Below are positions 15,946 through 24,256 of a stretch of DNA of 33,051 nt, in pieces. The stretch is from the IMG/VR virus record IMGVR_UViG_3300031952_001269, positions 1 to 33,051 of that record. One strand, 5' to 3'. The notes below the pieces were generated by a model. That model was given only the letters and a program-made list of their open reading frames with translations. It had not been told where the DNA came from and ran no database searches. The translations under genes and the position numbers were made by a program. The first letter of the stretch is position 1. Every line of letters starts with the position of its first letter. The stretch is from a virus.

Positions 15946-16550
15946 TTTCCCGGAGGCAACTCCAAGAAGTAGCGCACAGCGTCGTGGAATGGCACCAGCA
16001 GACCGGCCAGTCGCAAGCCGGGCAGAGACTCGGCCAGCGTCGAGCGCATACCTTGCAAGCCCGTCACGCTCGCCAGGCACACGGTGATCATTTCCTCGTA
16101 GAGCAGACACAGCCGCTCGTCGGCGTCTCGCTTGCCTTCGTCGTCGGCAGCGTCTCGCCAAGCACGCCAGGCAGAAGCACGCCGCGCTACCCACCCGCGC
16201 CGTTGCGCGTCAGAGCACATGCGAAGCGTGACCGACACGCCGTCGAGGTCTTCGCTGTCGACGTACTCGCCGGGGTCGGCCAGCGTGTAGCCGGAGACAA
16301 GGCCCGCGATGGCACGGGCCGATGCACCGACAGCCGACGTGTCACGCGCTACGATGGCCGCAGACAGCGTTGCGTCGGCAGATGCGACCGCTCGCCAGTC
16401 CGTCGAGTCATCAAGCGGCACGTTCGATTTTACGCGTGCCGCAATCTCGGCAACGACAGCCGCACGGGAGGCGTCGTGTGCTTCCCGAAGGATTGCCTGC
16501 AACGACACCGGCTCGCCAACGTCGCCAGGGTAGAGAAGCAGCGCGGCCAT
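15909..16550 (-). CDS. tail assembly chaperone (G-type)
   Basis: The 213-residue protein lies between the tail tube and tape measure genes, exactly where lambda-type G and GT chaperones are found. It is helical (ILREAHDASRAAVVAEIAARV, WRAWRDAADDEGKRDADERL) with no transmembrane segment. The C-terminus (FLELPPGKALRCGRLQPLT) contains the slippery codons CCG GGA AAA, so most ribosomes would stop at TGA 15909 and a fraction would continue into the -1 extension. The start is in a TGATG overlap with the tube gene. The zero-frame tail past the slip site is only 11 residues. Confidence 0.75.
   Translation of the reverse strand: MAALLLYPGDVGEPVSLQAILREAHDASRAAVVAEIAARVKSNVPLDDSTDWRAVASADATLSAAIVARDTSAVGASARAIAGLVSGYTLADPGEYVDSEDLDGVSVTLRMCSDAQRRGWVARRASAWRAWRDAADDEGKRDADERLCLLYEEMITVCLASVTGLQGMRSTLAESLPGLRLAGLLVPFHDAVRYFLELPPGKALRCGRLQPLT
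15920..15951 (-). promoter_or_regulatory. programmed -1 frameshift site with hairpin
   Basis: The minus strand reads G GGA AAA in the chaperone frame (15951-15945), an X XXY YYZ heptamer almost the same as lambda's G GGA AAG. Seven bases later comes a 5-base-pair stem GCTGT/ACAGC (15937-15933 with 15924-15920) around an 8-base loop. The spacing is near ideal for -1 slippage. Confidence 0.85.
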
Positions 16551-17788
16551 CAGCCCACCGCCAACACGGCAGGGAGTGCGCCGGTACCGACAGCGGTGAA
16601 CTTCATCCGTGACAGACCGTTGACGACGGCTGTCGACGCGACGAAATCAGCCGTCGGCAGCAAGGCGTACATGATGGCGCCAACGTCTGAGCCGACAAGC
16701 AAGGCGACTTCACGCACCGTCGAGACGGCGCCCGCGTTGACGTCGGACCCAAGGAGCGGGACCATCGCGGCGTCCGTGAGCTCACCCGTCAGGGCAGGCG
16801 ACGTCGCACCGATCAGGACTTCGCCTTCGATGGTAAACGACTTGCCATCGCCAGCACCGCACACACCACCCAAGCGACCGTTGCCGCCGATGGTGTCGAC
16901 GTCGCGGATCTGCGTTGCGTTGCTGTAGTTGATGGAGATGTTGCTGGCGAAGTATTCCACGCCGTCGATGAGCAAGCGCACACGGTCGGCGACGATGGGT
17001 GAGCCAGCCGTCGGCTCGGCATGGGCCGGGTCCGCCTCGGCAACGTCAGCCCATGAGGTCGGAGAAAACACCGAAGACATGCCGACGATCTGCCCACTGG
17101 CGAGCGACAGCGCCATGCTCATTGGAGCACAACCGAAATAGTCACGGCGCCATGACTCGCCCTCGCCAGTCAGGAACGCGTGGACGTGATGCGTCACGCT
17201 ATCGGCCACCGTGTAGACGGCCATCCGAAAGACCGTTGCTGCCGTCGTCGGGGTGCCGGTGTAGGGGTGTTGCAGTGTGACCGTCGTCGTCGCCCCGCCG
17301 CCGCCAGACTCAACACGACCCATCTGAATGCCCGTCGTTGACGCGAACGCAATCACAGCGCCGTTCTGCACGTTTGCCGCCGCCGTGAACGCGACGATTC
17401 CCGATGCCGGAGTGTGACCCGCCGCCGCGATGGTGGGAGCAACGCCAACAGTTGCAGGCGCAACTGCGCCGAACATCGACTGCAACAGCAGCCCTTGTTC
17501 CATCTTCGCTTCCCATGCCGCGACAGCCGCGCCGCTGTTGCTGTCGACGCCGCGAAACTCCGTCGCCAGCGTGATGTCCGCAACGTCCTGAGCACCGCGT
17601 GCATGGGTGTACCGGCGTCCGCCCTGTGACCGCAGATTGCGAGCAAGTGCCACGCGATTGCGTGGGTACAAGCCCGCAACGTCGTCAGTGCAGCGCAACG
17701 GAAACAACGTGCCGGGGGTGCCCGTGAACGTCGATGAGTCAGAGTGCAGAGCGTGGCGGACTGTCAGCAGGCGGGATACGTCGGTCAT
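16550..17788 (-). CDS. major tail tube protein
   Basis: The 412-residue protein precedes the chaperone genes and follows the tail terminator, as expected for the tube protein. It is beta-rich. It has an early region LRSQGGRRYTHARGAQDVADITLATEF, a central module around residues 110-180 (IVAFTAAANVQNGAVIAFAS, TVTLQHPYTG) that looks like an inserted surface domain, and a final part with VEYFASNISINYSNATQIRD and GEVLIGATSPALTGELTDAA. The pattern of a substitution test domain followed by GKSFTIEGEVLI is common in long phage tube proteins. The ATG has GAGG 9 bases upstream, consistent with strong expression. A stop/start TGATG overlap leads into the chaperone gene. Confidence 0.7.
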   Translation of the reverse strand: MTDVSRLLTVRHALHSDSSTFTGTPGTLFPLRCTDDVAGLYPRNRVALARNLRSQGGRRYTHARGAQDVADITLATEFRGVDSNSGAAVAAWEAKMEQGLLLQSMFGAVAPATVGVAPTIAAAGHTPASGIVAFTAAANVQNGAVIAFASTTGIQMGRVESGGGGATTTVTLQHPYTGTPTTAATVFRMAVYTVADSVTHHVHAFLTGEGESWRRDYFGCAPMSMALSLASGQIVGMSSVFSPTSWADVAEADPAHAEPTAGSPIVADRVRLLIDGVEYFASNISINYSNATQIRDVDTIGGNGRLGGVCGAGDGKSFTIEGEVLIGATSPALTGELTDAAMVPLLGSDVNAGAVSTVREVALLVGSDVGAIMYALLPTADFVASTAVVNGLSRMKFTAVGTGALPAVLAVG

Positions 17789-18237
17789 TGGCGATACCTC
17801 ACAGAGAGAGAGATGCGGAGGCGTCGAGCGCCAGTGATTTGCTCGACGACGAACGGGGCTAGCGTGTTGTCCAGAGTAGCGATGCGTTCAATCGTCGACG
17901 TCGGTCGAGCCCAGTTGGCTCCGTCGAGCAACGCATAGATGATGCGCGTGGCGTCGTCGACGACAGCTAGGTCAATCTCTGACGTGTAGGCGACGTCATC
18001 GGGGTACTCGACGACAAGGTCACACATGACACGCCAGCGAGAAGCAAGCGGTTGAGTCACGTCTTCAGGTGCGCCCGACGTGGTGCGAATCCAGAAGCGC
18101 CGCGATGACCCAACGGCGGCTAGGTCACTGCCCGTGGGGTCTTCCTTGAACGACGGCGCCAGCCCACGCGTGCGCACAACAGGCGCCACGCCCTTGATGA
18201 TCGACACCACTTGGGCACGCGCCAGCGCCCAAGTCAT
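17785..18237 (-). CDS. tail terminator / tail completion protein
   Basis: The 150-residue protein lies between a connector-type gene and the tube gene, with ATGA overlaps on both sides. It has a helical start (WALARAQVVSIIKGVAPVV), a strand-rich centre (RFWIRTTSG, WRVMCDLVVEYPDD), a helix (DDATRIIYALLDG) and a C-terminal strand (RRLRISLSVRYRQ). This alpha/beta arrangement and size fit the lambda gpU / SPP1 gp17 class of ring proteins that cap the tail. The assignment is from order and fold impression, not a diagnostic motif. Confidence 0.6.
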   Translation of the reverse strand: MTWALARAQVVSIIKGVAPVVRTRGLAPSFKEDPTGSDLAAVGSSRRFWIRTTSGAPEDVTQPLASRWRVMCDLVVEYPDDVAYTSEIDLAVVDDATRIIYALLDGANWARPTSTIERIATLDNTLAPFVVEQITGARRLRISLSVRYRQ

Positions 18238-19142
18238 CGCGTCACCATGATCTTCTGCTTGGGCTCGTTGCCGGGTGACGGAGGGTCCGGCGTCGCTTCA
18301 AGCTGTGACCGGATGGCGAGGTCAACGCGGTCTTTCGTCGTGGCCTTCGTTTGCTCGTAGGCCGCTTCAAGACGTTCGACGTAGGCCACATCGGCAGCGG
18401 GCCACTGGCGAGCGAGATGCAGCACGACAGCCGCAGCGTGGACAGGAATGAGCACGTCATCGGTGATGACGTCTTCATCGAGGATGCCAGTTGCTGCCAG
18501 CCACGGCTGCACCATCGCAAGCCACGCCGCGCCAATCGACTCTTCCAGCGTGGTGTCTGTCGACGACGCCAGCCGACGCACGACAGGGTAAAGGTGTTGC
18601 AACGTCGTCGTCGTCAACGCGATTGACGTGATGCGCCGGACAACGCGAAACGCCTCGTCCCATTCCGTCAAGATGCCGTCGACGGTAGCCCTGAAGAGCA
18701 CATAACCGGGGCCAGGCTCGGATGTCTGCGCCGCCGTCAACGCGACGGAGACCTCGAGACCTCGAACCGCGCTTCCGTTAGCGACGTCCGCAAGCAACGG
18801 CTCTGCAAGCCACATCTCCGTCGACGTGCCGGTTCTTGTCGCCTCGACAGTCAGCACGCGCCCATGCGTTGCATCGGTGATCAGATACCGTCGACCGGCG
18901 ACAATGGCGACGGCGCCCGCCAACGTGATCGATTCGTCACCCTCTTGATGTGCGCCCTGTGTCGTCGTCGACAGCGCATCAATGGATGCCGCAACGTAGG
19001 CCGTCTCAGGGTCGCGAGAGACCTGCCCCACACGTCGAGCCGTCGCCGACGTAGGCACGCCAGACAGGCGCATCACGTCGTCTCTCAGGACACGCGGATA
19101 GGACACTACCGATTGTGTTGTGCCCAGCAGGATGCGTTGCAT
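18234..19142 (-). CDS. head-tail connector / neck protein candidate
   Basis: The 302-residue protein has a beta-rich first half, with ITLAGAVAIVAGRRYLITDA and TEMWLAEPLLADVANGSAV. A helical second half follows, with TLEESIGAAWLAMVQPWLAA and a helix bundle ending AAYEQTKATTKDRVDLAIRS. Helical C-terminal parts of this type occur in adaptor proteins that dock under the portal. It sits between a morphogenesis-type gene and the tail terminator, which supports a neck role. The start codon lies inside a 20-base dyad shared with the scaffold upstream region. The exact family is not recognised. Confidence 0.5.
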   Translation of the reverse strand: MQRILLGTTQSVVSYPRVLRDDVMRLSGVPTSATARRVGQVSRDPETAYVAASIDALSTTTQGAHQEGDESITLAGAVAIVAGRRYLITDATHGRVLTVEATRTGTSTEMWLAEPLLADVANGSAVRGLEVSVALTAAQTSEPGPGYVLFRATVDGILTEWDEAFRVVRRITSIALTTTTLQHLYPVVRRLASSTDTTLEESIGAAWLAMVQPWLAATGILDEDVITDDVLIPVHAAAVVLHLARQWPAADVAYVERLEAAYEQTKATTKDRVDLAIRSQLEATPDPPSPGNEPKQKIMVTR

Positions 19143-19156
19143 AGCGGCTTATGTAA
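19137..19156. promoter_or_regulatory. 20-base dyad, relative of the site at 8946-8965
   Basis: TTGCATAGCGGCTTATGTAA is an imperfect palindrome sharing both seven-base arms (TTGCATA and TATGTAA) with the other copy. It covers the start codon of the connector gene in one of the few gaps of the operon. It may be a protein-binding site or act at the RNA level. Confidence 0.4.
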
Positions 19157-19163
19157 CACGCCG

Positions 19164-19667
19164 CTAACGGCCACGCAACGGGATGGCGATTCCGGCATCT
19201 AGTAGTTGACGCATCAGGCTAGCCATGTCTTTGGGGGACAGCGCCAGCCACGGACGGGCAGGCATTTGCCCGCGCCCGTAGTGATGGATTGCGCCAAGCA
19301 CACTATGCGTTGGGCTTCGCTTGCCCGTTCGTTTTGCGACACCGTCGACGAATCGGGTAGCGGCGGACGTACCAGCACCGGGCGCAATCACGATGGTGAA
19401 CCCCTGTTCCGTGACGACGACGGAGACAGCAGCGACGCTACCCAACAGGCCGTTGGTGACAGTGAGGTTGACTCCGGGGTTGCGGCCCGCGCTTGTCTTC
19501 GCCAGCAAGTAGTCACGGCTGTAGCGCTTGAATGGCCGGTCCTTGACGTCAATGCCTTCGCCCGTGCGCTCCCGAATCAGGCCAGGCGCCAACGTCGCAA
19601 CGAGCTTGGCGATGCGCTCCATCGGCACACGGGGAGGACCGCCAGAGCGAGTCACAACGATGCTCAT
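19164..19667 (-). CDS. phage virion morphogenesis / gp10-like neck protein
   Basis: From ATG 19667 (ATGA overlap with the preceding gene) the protein has 167 residues; the longer frame start adds an unlikely N-terminus. It has the pattern of the virion morphogenesis (Mu gpG/gpS-like) family. A helix ERIAKLVATLAPGLIRERTG comes first, then RPFKRYSRDYLLAKTSAG, strands LTVTNGLLGSVAAV and FTIVIAPG, and the diagnostic end HHYGRGQMPARPWLALSP followed by a helix (KDMASLMRQLLDAGI). In related phages this protein helps complete the tail or neck. It lies between the MuF-like gene and the connector, which fits. Confidence 0.7.
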   Translation of the reverse strand: MSIVVTRSGGPPRVPMERIAKLVATLAPGLIRERTGEGIDVKDRPFKRYSRDYLLAKTSAGRNPGVNLTVTNGLLGSVAAVSVVVTEQGFTIVIAPGAGTSAATRFVDGVAKRTGKRSPTHSVLGAIHHYGRGQMPARPWLALSPKDMASLMRQLLDAGIAIPLRGR

Positions 19668-20431
19668 TCCAGAATCTCGATCCCGCGTCGTCGCGCTTCC
19701 GCCAACGTGATGGGGCTCCACACATGCCGACAGTTGTATCCGCCCGCGAAAGCGTCGACGGGCAAACCCTGTCCGTTGTTGGCTTGCGCTATGCCGGACT
19801 CAGTCAGCGCCTTGCCCACATGCATACGGCAGAAGGGCCGGTTCCGCGAGTCCTTGGGGCCGCTGTAGAGGTAGACCAAATCAACGAGCCCATCGGCAGC
19901 TTCCGTCGCCGCACGGATGACAGCCGTCCTCCCAGCAGCCATGACACTGGCGTCGACAGCGGCTTGAGCACGCGTGACGCTTGTCCCAATGGCACCGGCC
20001 ACGCCTTCGATGAGGTCAGACAGACTTGCGCTTGTCGTCGTGCCTAGCGCGATGGCTTTGCGGATTGTCGACGACGCATCCCCAAACACGTTGGCGATGT
20101 CGGCTGTCTGCGATTTGACGATGGCGTCGATCTCCGTCACGACAGACACCGGCAGGTCGACACCGCCCAATGCCGCTAGGGCACTCTCAATCGCCCTGTC
20201 ACGCAAAACGCCAGTGATGGCCTTCAGCCCCTTGGCTTTCATCGTCGCGTCAATCTGAGAGGCAACCTGTGCAGCCACACGGCCCTGTTGTTTGACGAGC
20301 GTGTCTTCGCCGGGGGCGGTGTTCAATCGAAGCAACGCCCGTCGGATCTCGCGGTCCAACTGGACACGGATGGCTTCAAGGTCCGCCACCGCCGCATCAG
20401 CGACGGGGCCGGACCTGTCAGATGCCGCCAT
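19664..20431 (-). CDS. Mu F-like head morphogenesis protein
   Basis: The 255-residue protein follows the portal, overlapping its end by 14 bases. The N-terminal two thirds are helical (LEAIRVQLDREIRRALLRLN, VVTEIDAIVKSQTADIANVF). The C-terminal third holds the family signature: YLYSGPKDSRNRPFCRMHVGK, then GLPVDAFAGGYNCRHVWSPIT, where Cys and His residues (FCRMH, NCRH) resemble a metal site. Proteins of the Mu gpF / SPP1 gp7 family are minor head proteins packaged with DNA or linked to the portal. No ADP-ribosyltransferase or other toxin fusion is present, as sometimes seen at the C-terminus. Confidence 0.75.
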   Translation of the reverse strand: MAASDRSGPVADAAVADLEAIRVQLDREIRRALLRLNTAPGEDTLVKQQGRVAAQVASQIDATMKAKGLKAITGVLRDRAIESALAALGGVDLPVSVVTEIDAIVKSQTADIANVFGDASSTIRKAIALGTTTSASLSDLIEGVAGAIGTSVTRAQAAVDASVMAAGRTAVIRAATEAADGLVDLVYLYSGPKDSRNRPFCRMHVGKALTESGIAQANNGQGLPVDAFAGGYNCRHVWSPITLAEARRRGIEILE

Positions 20432-21974
20432 TGTCGGCCCCGTCGTCGATCACTGTCGTTGTCTCGCGCATCGTCTGTGCCCCATCGGTTGGCGAGGCAA
20501 ACAGCGACTGCAACGGCGACAGCGCCGGGGCTTTCTTGATCTCTCCTAGATACTCCATCGCCTCGGCCCGGTTGCTCGACAAGCCCAGCATCACACGCGC
20601 ATCGGCGTCGTCGATAAGACCCGCCAACTTCAGGTCAAGCACGCGTTGCGCTTTGGCGTTGTCGTCTTCGTAGGTTTTGCTCATGCCCATCGAGACCGAC
20701 GCATAGGCGCCACCGAACGACGACGGCGCCGATGGGCTGTAGCGTTCGAGGATGTCGATCAACACCGGCAACAGATACTGCTCTTCAGTGTGCTTGTAGA
20801 TGGGTCTCATTTCGGACACGCGTTGCTCATGCGGAGCGTTGGCGATCATCCGCGAGACACCCGACTGTGGCGCGCCAGGCTCGACGCTGTAGGCATCGGG
20901 GCTGTTGCCGCGAGACACGCCGAGCTCATGCAAGTCACGCGTTGCGCTGGTTTCGATTGCCGTGTGGTTGGCTCCAGCCGTCAGGTATTGGATCGTCTCG
21001 CCATTGCCGACTTGCACTACCGTCGACGGACCAGAGACAAGTTCAGATGTCTCGCGCATGGTGCCCGCGTAAATCAACATCGCGTGCGCTTGCATGTCGA
21101 TCACATGCTGGCGATTGGACCTCGACACGTTGAGGCTGTCGACGTTGATCAGCACGTCCCTGTCAGGCTCAGGCCAGAAGCCACCCGACGGCGGTTCCGT
21201 CCTGAAGAACACGCCGGGGAACAACCCATCGTACACCTCGGACGGTGTCGCCTTGTGGCCGTCCTCAGAGACACGCCGATGCGTCCACTGCCCGTACATG
21301 GCAACGGTGCCGTCGTCGTGCTCGGTGAATGTGCGCGACCACACCCACCACAGTTCAACAGCCGATGACGTCTGTGCCCTTGCTTGGCGAAATGCAACGA
21401 ACCAAAGCGATTCGGGCGCATCAGGCGCCGATGGGTGGTTGATCGTGACGACGTCGTGCGGCCAGTAGATGTGCGCAACGGGCTTGCCATCGTCGGCGTC
21501 GTCGACTTTGCGATAGCCCAGCATGACGACAGCAGCGCGTGCACCCGTGTTAGCGCGTCTCTCAATCTCCGGCATGAGCACGTTGATGCCGATGTCCTCA
21601 AGTGCTTTGTCGAACGCCTCAGCCCTCGGGTCTTCGTGATCAACGGCCACGTCGTCATCCGTGAAAAGTTCACGCTGTGCGGGTTCCGTGTACACGCCGC
21701 TGTCTTGGCGAGCAAAAAAGCGTAGCCAGTTGACAGGGTCGATTGGGATCTTGTCGCCGGTCTGTGGGTATCGATCCCTCAGCGCCGCCTTGACAATGCC
21801 TTGTTGGTCACCGCTGTACCGCTTGGCGAGGCCACGCACGACCGTCTCGTAGTCGGCAGGCCGTTGGCGTCGACCCGCCGTCAACAGGTCCAGCAATTGC
21901 TCAGGCCCCCAAACGCCAGCGTCGGCGCGGATCTGATTGACGATGGCGTCGCTTTCGGCGTTGAGTTTGAGCAT
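20418..21974 (-). CDS. portal protein
   Basis: The protein is about 518 residues from ATG 21974 (a GTG at 21983 would add three). It follows TerL and precedes the MuF-like gene. It has the portal layout: an N-terminal helical part with DPVNWLRFFARQDSGVY, a wing region with ALEDIGINVLMPEIERRAN and beta strands VAHIYWPHDVVTINHP, then LNVSRSNRQHVIDMQAHAML near the stem. A long crown helix region follows (RPIYKHTEEQYLLPVLIDIL, DDADARVMLGLSSNRAEAM). Neither start has a clear Shine-Dalgarno site; a TTGACA hexamer lies in the gap upstream, without a convincing -10. Confidence 0.8.
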   Translation of the reverse strand: MLKLNAESDAIVNQIRADAGVWGPEQLLDLLTAGRRQRPADYETVVRGLAKRYSGDQQGIVKAALRDRYPQTGDKIPIDPVNWLRFFARQDSGVYTEPAQRELFTDDDVAVDHEDPRAEAFDKALEDIGINVLMPEIERRANTGARAAVVMLGYRKVDDADDGKPVAHIYWPHDVVTINHPSAPDAPESLWFVAFRQARAQTSSAVELWWVWSRTFTEHDDGTVAMYGQWTHRRVSEDGHKATPSEVYDGLFPGVFFRTEPPSGGFWPEPDRDVLINVDSLNVSRSNRQHVIDMQAHAMLIYAGTMRETSELVSGPSTVVQVGNGETIQYLTAGANHTAIETSATRDLHELGVSRGNSPDAYSVEPGAPQSGVSRMIANAPHEQRVSEMRPIYKHTEEQYLLPVLIDILERYSPSAPSSFGGAYASVSMGMSKTYEDDNAKAQRVLDLKLAGLIDDADARVMLGLSSNRAEAMEYLGEIKKAPALSPLQSLFASPTDGAQTMRETTTVIDDGADNGGI

Positions 21975-22007
21975 GGCACGCACACTAGCATGGTGCGTGT
22001 CAAGGGG

Positions 22008-23339
22008 CTAGGCCACGCGGCCCCAGTCGTCTGTGACGGCGTCGGATTGCGACCTGACGACGTTCGCTTTTCTGTGGACAGGGAATAGCCGATGTGCCGC
22101 ATAGCCCAGGGCGTCGAGAATGTGCGACATGTCCGAGGCGCCGACTTTCTTTTCAGGCTCGCCATTGCGGTCGAGGGCCTGTGTCTCAAGTGCGCGGCAT
22201 AGATGCGGGCAGGCGTCGGCGTCGATGGTCAGACGTCGATCCCTCAGCAGTACGTTGACCGTGTTGACCCGCTCCATAATGGGCGGATTCGCCTTGGGAT
22301 GATCGGGACGGAAGCCAGCCTGCAACAGCAGATGGATGTCGGAAAGTGTCGACGTCGTGTGCAACGACGCACCGCTTGCGTCAGGGTGCGCCTTGATGCG
22401 CATCGCGAAGACGTCTTCACGCGTGTAGCGCCGTCCCTTAGTGCGCTCAAGATGCGCCATGATCCAACGAGCGGTGCGCTCGGCATGTTCATCCGTCGTC
22501 GTGCCGCCTTGACGGATGACCTCGCCAACGACGTGGAGCACGCGCCTGTCGTCGTCGACCTCAGCAACGATCCATTGCGCATCGCGCACGTTGAAATCGC
22601 ACCCAATGACGAGACGCCCCCGGCCAGGCGTGACGACAGGTGGCGCGCCACAATGAATGCGCCTATCGAAACGCGAATAGACGCGGCCACCTCTCGCGGT
22701 CCTGACGCCGTCCAACTTCTCTTTGATGGCTTCATCAGTGCCTAGACGCGACCGCGATTCGTCGACGTAGGACGCAGGAAGAAACGGATTGTCAGCCGTG
22801 CGGATAACGTAGGCCCGTGTCGTCGCCGATGGCTTCGCCAACACCAACTCATAGGCAGGCCCGTAGCCCTCGGGAGTGCCGGTCAGCAGAGTCTCAAGGG
22901 CAGTGCCGGAGCGGACACGCTGCATAGCAGGCACAAGCGCCTCGGGGTCGCAGAGCTCCCATTCGTCAGCCCACAGACCAATCGCGTTGATGCCTTCTAC
23001 AGCGCGGGGCTTGTCGAGGGAGCGACACCAAAATTCAAACCGCTTGGCGCCGCCGATCTCAAAGATGTGATCGCTCTTCCAGTGCCTGTACGGTAGCCGC
23101 CACTCGTCGAGGTAGCGCATGGTGCTGCGCTCCATCACGTCGCGCACCATCGGGTAGCTAGGCTCCGTGCCGAGGATCGGGCCATGTTGGCCGTGCCTCA
23201 GTCCGAGGTCGACCATCCACGCGACGCCTAGCGAGGTCTTGCCGGAGCCGTAGCCACCAGACACCACACGGATGCCAGGGCCACGGTCGGCTAGCACCAT
23301 GAGGTGCTTGTCGCCCATGACGACAGATGCCCGCTTCAC
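22008..23339 (-). CDS. terL: terminase large subunit
   Basis: The 443-residue protein has all key terminase motifs: Walker A SGGYGSGKTS (residues 27-36), Walker B AIGLWADEWE (119-128) with catalytic E126, and motif III LLTGTPEG (151-158). The nuclease domain has acidic residues in VIGCDFN (D248), HPDASG (D320) and ASDMSHILDALGY (D403, D409). The start is GTG 23339 in a GTGA overlap with the small subunit; ATG 23318 is possible but would bring the start close to Walker A. It translocates DNA into the prohead and cuts the concatemer. Sequence alone does not tell whether packaging is headful or cohesive-end. Confidence 0.92.
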   Translation of the reverse strand: MKRASVVMGDKHLMVLADRGPGIRVVSGGYGSGKTSLGVAWMVDLGLRHGQHGPILGTEPSYPMVRDVMERSTMRYLDEWRLPYRHWKSDHIFEIGGAKRFEFWCRSLDKPRAVEGINAIGLWADEWELCDPEALVPAMQRVRSGTALETLLTGTPEGYGPAYELVLAKPSATTRAYVIRTADNPFLPASYVDESRSRLGTDEAIKEKLDGVRTARGGRVYSRFDRRIHCGAPPVVTPGRGRLVIGCDFNVRDAQWIVAEVDDDRRVLHVVGEVIRQGGTTTDEHAERTARWIMAHLERTKGRRYTREDVFAMRIKAHPDASGASLHTTSTLSDIHLLLQAGFRPDHPKANPPIMERVNTVNVLLRDRRLTIDADACPHLCRALETQALDRNGEPEKKVGASDMSHILDALGYAAHRLFPVHRKANVVRSQSDAVTDDWGRVA

Positions 23340-23812
23340 TTGATGACAGGCGTGAAGTCGACGCCGTCGACGCTGTCAGCAGCCGCCGTGGTCATCCGGC
23401 CAGGGGGGCCGTAGCGGGCGGGGTCGAGGGCTGCGAGCATTGCGAGGATCGCGGACCGATCTCCATCCTCAGCAATAGCCGCTAGGCGTTCCTCGAGGTC
23501 TTCCACGGACGGACGAGACCACGACCCACCCATCGCGCCAGTCGACGTCGTGCCGCGTGCCTCAGGCTCCCACCGTGCATGTGGAGCCATCGTCAGTTCA
23601 ATGATCATTTTAGCGGCGGCATTGCGTTGATTGCCGTCGGCGTCGACAATCGTCATGCGCTCGGATTCGGTCAGGTCTCCGACGACGTCGGGGTTCCCTA
23701 CCGCCTTGCCATACTGCACGCGCAATATGTGATCCGAGGCGTCCCGCATCCACCGCTTGAGCGGGAGCCGGTCAGACGCCCGACCAGACCCAGGCCGAGG
23801 AGGAGAAACCAC
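23336..23812 (-). CDS. terS: terminase small subunit candidate
   Basis: From GTG 23812 the protein has 158 residues; a TTG at 23857 would add 15, including three tryptophans. It has a Pro/Arg-rich N-terminus (PPRPGSGRASDRLPLKRWM), a helical segment HILRVQYGKAVGNPDVV, then DGNQRNAAAKMIIELTMAPH and a helical acidic C-terminal part (VEDLEERLAAIAEDGDRSAI). Small terminase subunits have an N-terminal DNA-binding part, a central oligomerisation helix and a C-terminal TerL contact. The position directly before TerL with a GTGA overlap is the main evidence. An imperfect hairpin 55 bases upstream of the GTG could be its DNA target. Confidence 0.6.
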   Translation of the reverse strand: MVSPPRPGSGRASDRLPLKRWMRDASDHILRVQYGKAVGNPDVVGDLTESERMTIVDADGNQRNAAAKMIIELTMAPHARWEPEARGTTSTGAMGGSWSRPSVEDLEERLAAIAEDGDRSAILAMLAALDPARYGPPGRMTTAAADSVDGVDFTPVIK

Positions 23813-23866
23813 GCAAGCACCATACCAGTTGATGGCACGCTTTTGCAACCACCACAAAGACCGAAC

Positions 23867-23894
23867 GCCACTCTCACGGAATTGTGACAGTGGC
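23867..23894. other. inverted repeat upstream of the terminase genes
   Basis: Eleven-base arms (GCCACTCTCAC at 23867-23877 facing GTGACAGTGGC at 23884-23894) match at 10 positions around GGAATT. No T run follows on the minus strand, so it is not an ordinary terminator. It could be a regulatory dyad or part of a packaging (pac or cos) recognition site. Confidence 0.4.
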
Positions 23895-23940
23895 GCTCAC
23901 GCGTTGTTGCTTAGGCTACGCACCTTGAAAGTGCACCAAA

Positions 23941-23975
23941 GTGAAACCCCCGTCAAGCGGAATGCTCGCCGGGGG
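23941..23975 (-). terminator. weak Rho-independent terminator candidate
   Basis: CCCCCG (23947-23952) pairs with CGGGGG (23970-23975), with an inner AGC/GCT pairing. On the minus strand the stem is followed by TTTCACTTT. It lies 26 bases past the end of the ribbon-helix-helix gene, between it and the terminase genes. The T run is short. Confidence 0.4.
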
Positions 23976-24000
23976 CTAGTGCGTCGACACCGGGGTCAGG

Positions 24001-24249
24001 CTAGCCCAGATCGACAGGCTCATCAAGCCGCATCGCATCGTCCACCAGCATCCGAAGCACAGCCGATGCAGGACAGCCCCTAGAAGCCAACCAGGCGGCT
24101 TGGGCTGGAGTCAACGAGACTTGGCAGGTGTGAGCACGGCCAGAGGGCGAGAGGCGCTTAGGGCGGGTTTGGCGAGGCTTGGGAGGGTCGGCCAAATTGG
24201 GGTTGACCCAGCGCTTGAATTCTTGATTTTCTTTTGGGGTCTTGATCAC
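24001..24249 (-). CDS. ribbon-helix-helix DNA-binding protein candidate
   Basis: The 82-residue protein starts at GTG 24249 with GGAG 6-7 bases upstream. A basic N-terminal arm (PPKPRQTRPKRLSPSGR) is followed by a strand TCQVSLTP, a helix QAAWLASRG and a second helix SAVLRMLVDDAMRL. This is the strand-helix-helix pattern of Arc/CopG/MetJ-type regulators, which bind operators as dimers through the strand. It sits between the terminase genes and a region full of operator-like palindromes, so it may repress or activate late transcription. The call is by pattern only. Confidence 0.55.
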   Translation of the reverse strand: MIKTPKENQEFKRWVNPNLADPPKPRQTRPKRLSPSGRAHTCQVSLTPAQAAWLASRGCPASAVLRMLVDDAMRLDEPVDLG

Positions 24250-24256
24250 GGTGTCT

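Noticed and set aside
15616-16194. independent 192-residue gene starting at a Met in the -1 frame
   Set aside because: Its upstream part is an arginine-rich shadow of the chaperone gene. Only the part after the slippery site is credible.
15984-16928. 314-residue rightward open frame
   Set aside because: It lies antisense to the chaperone and tail tube genes with Arg/His-rich shadow composition, and no function or binding site is apparent.
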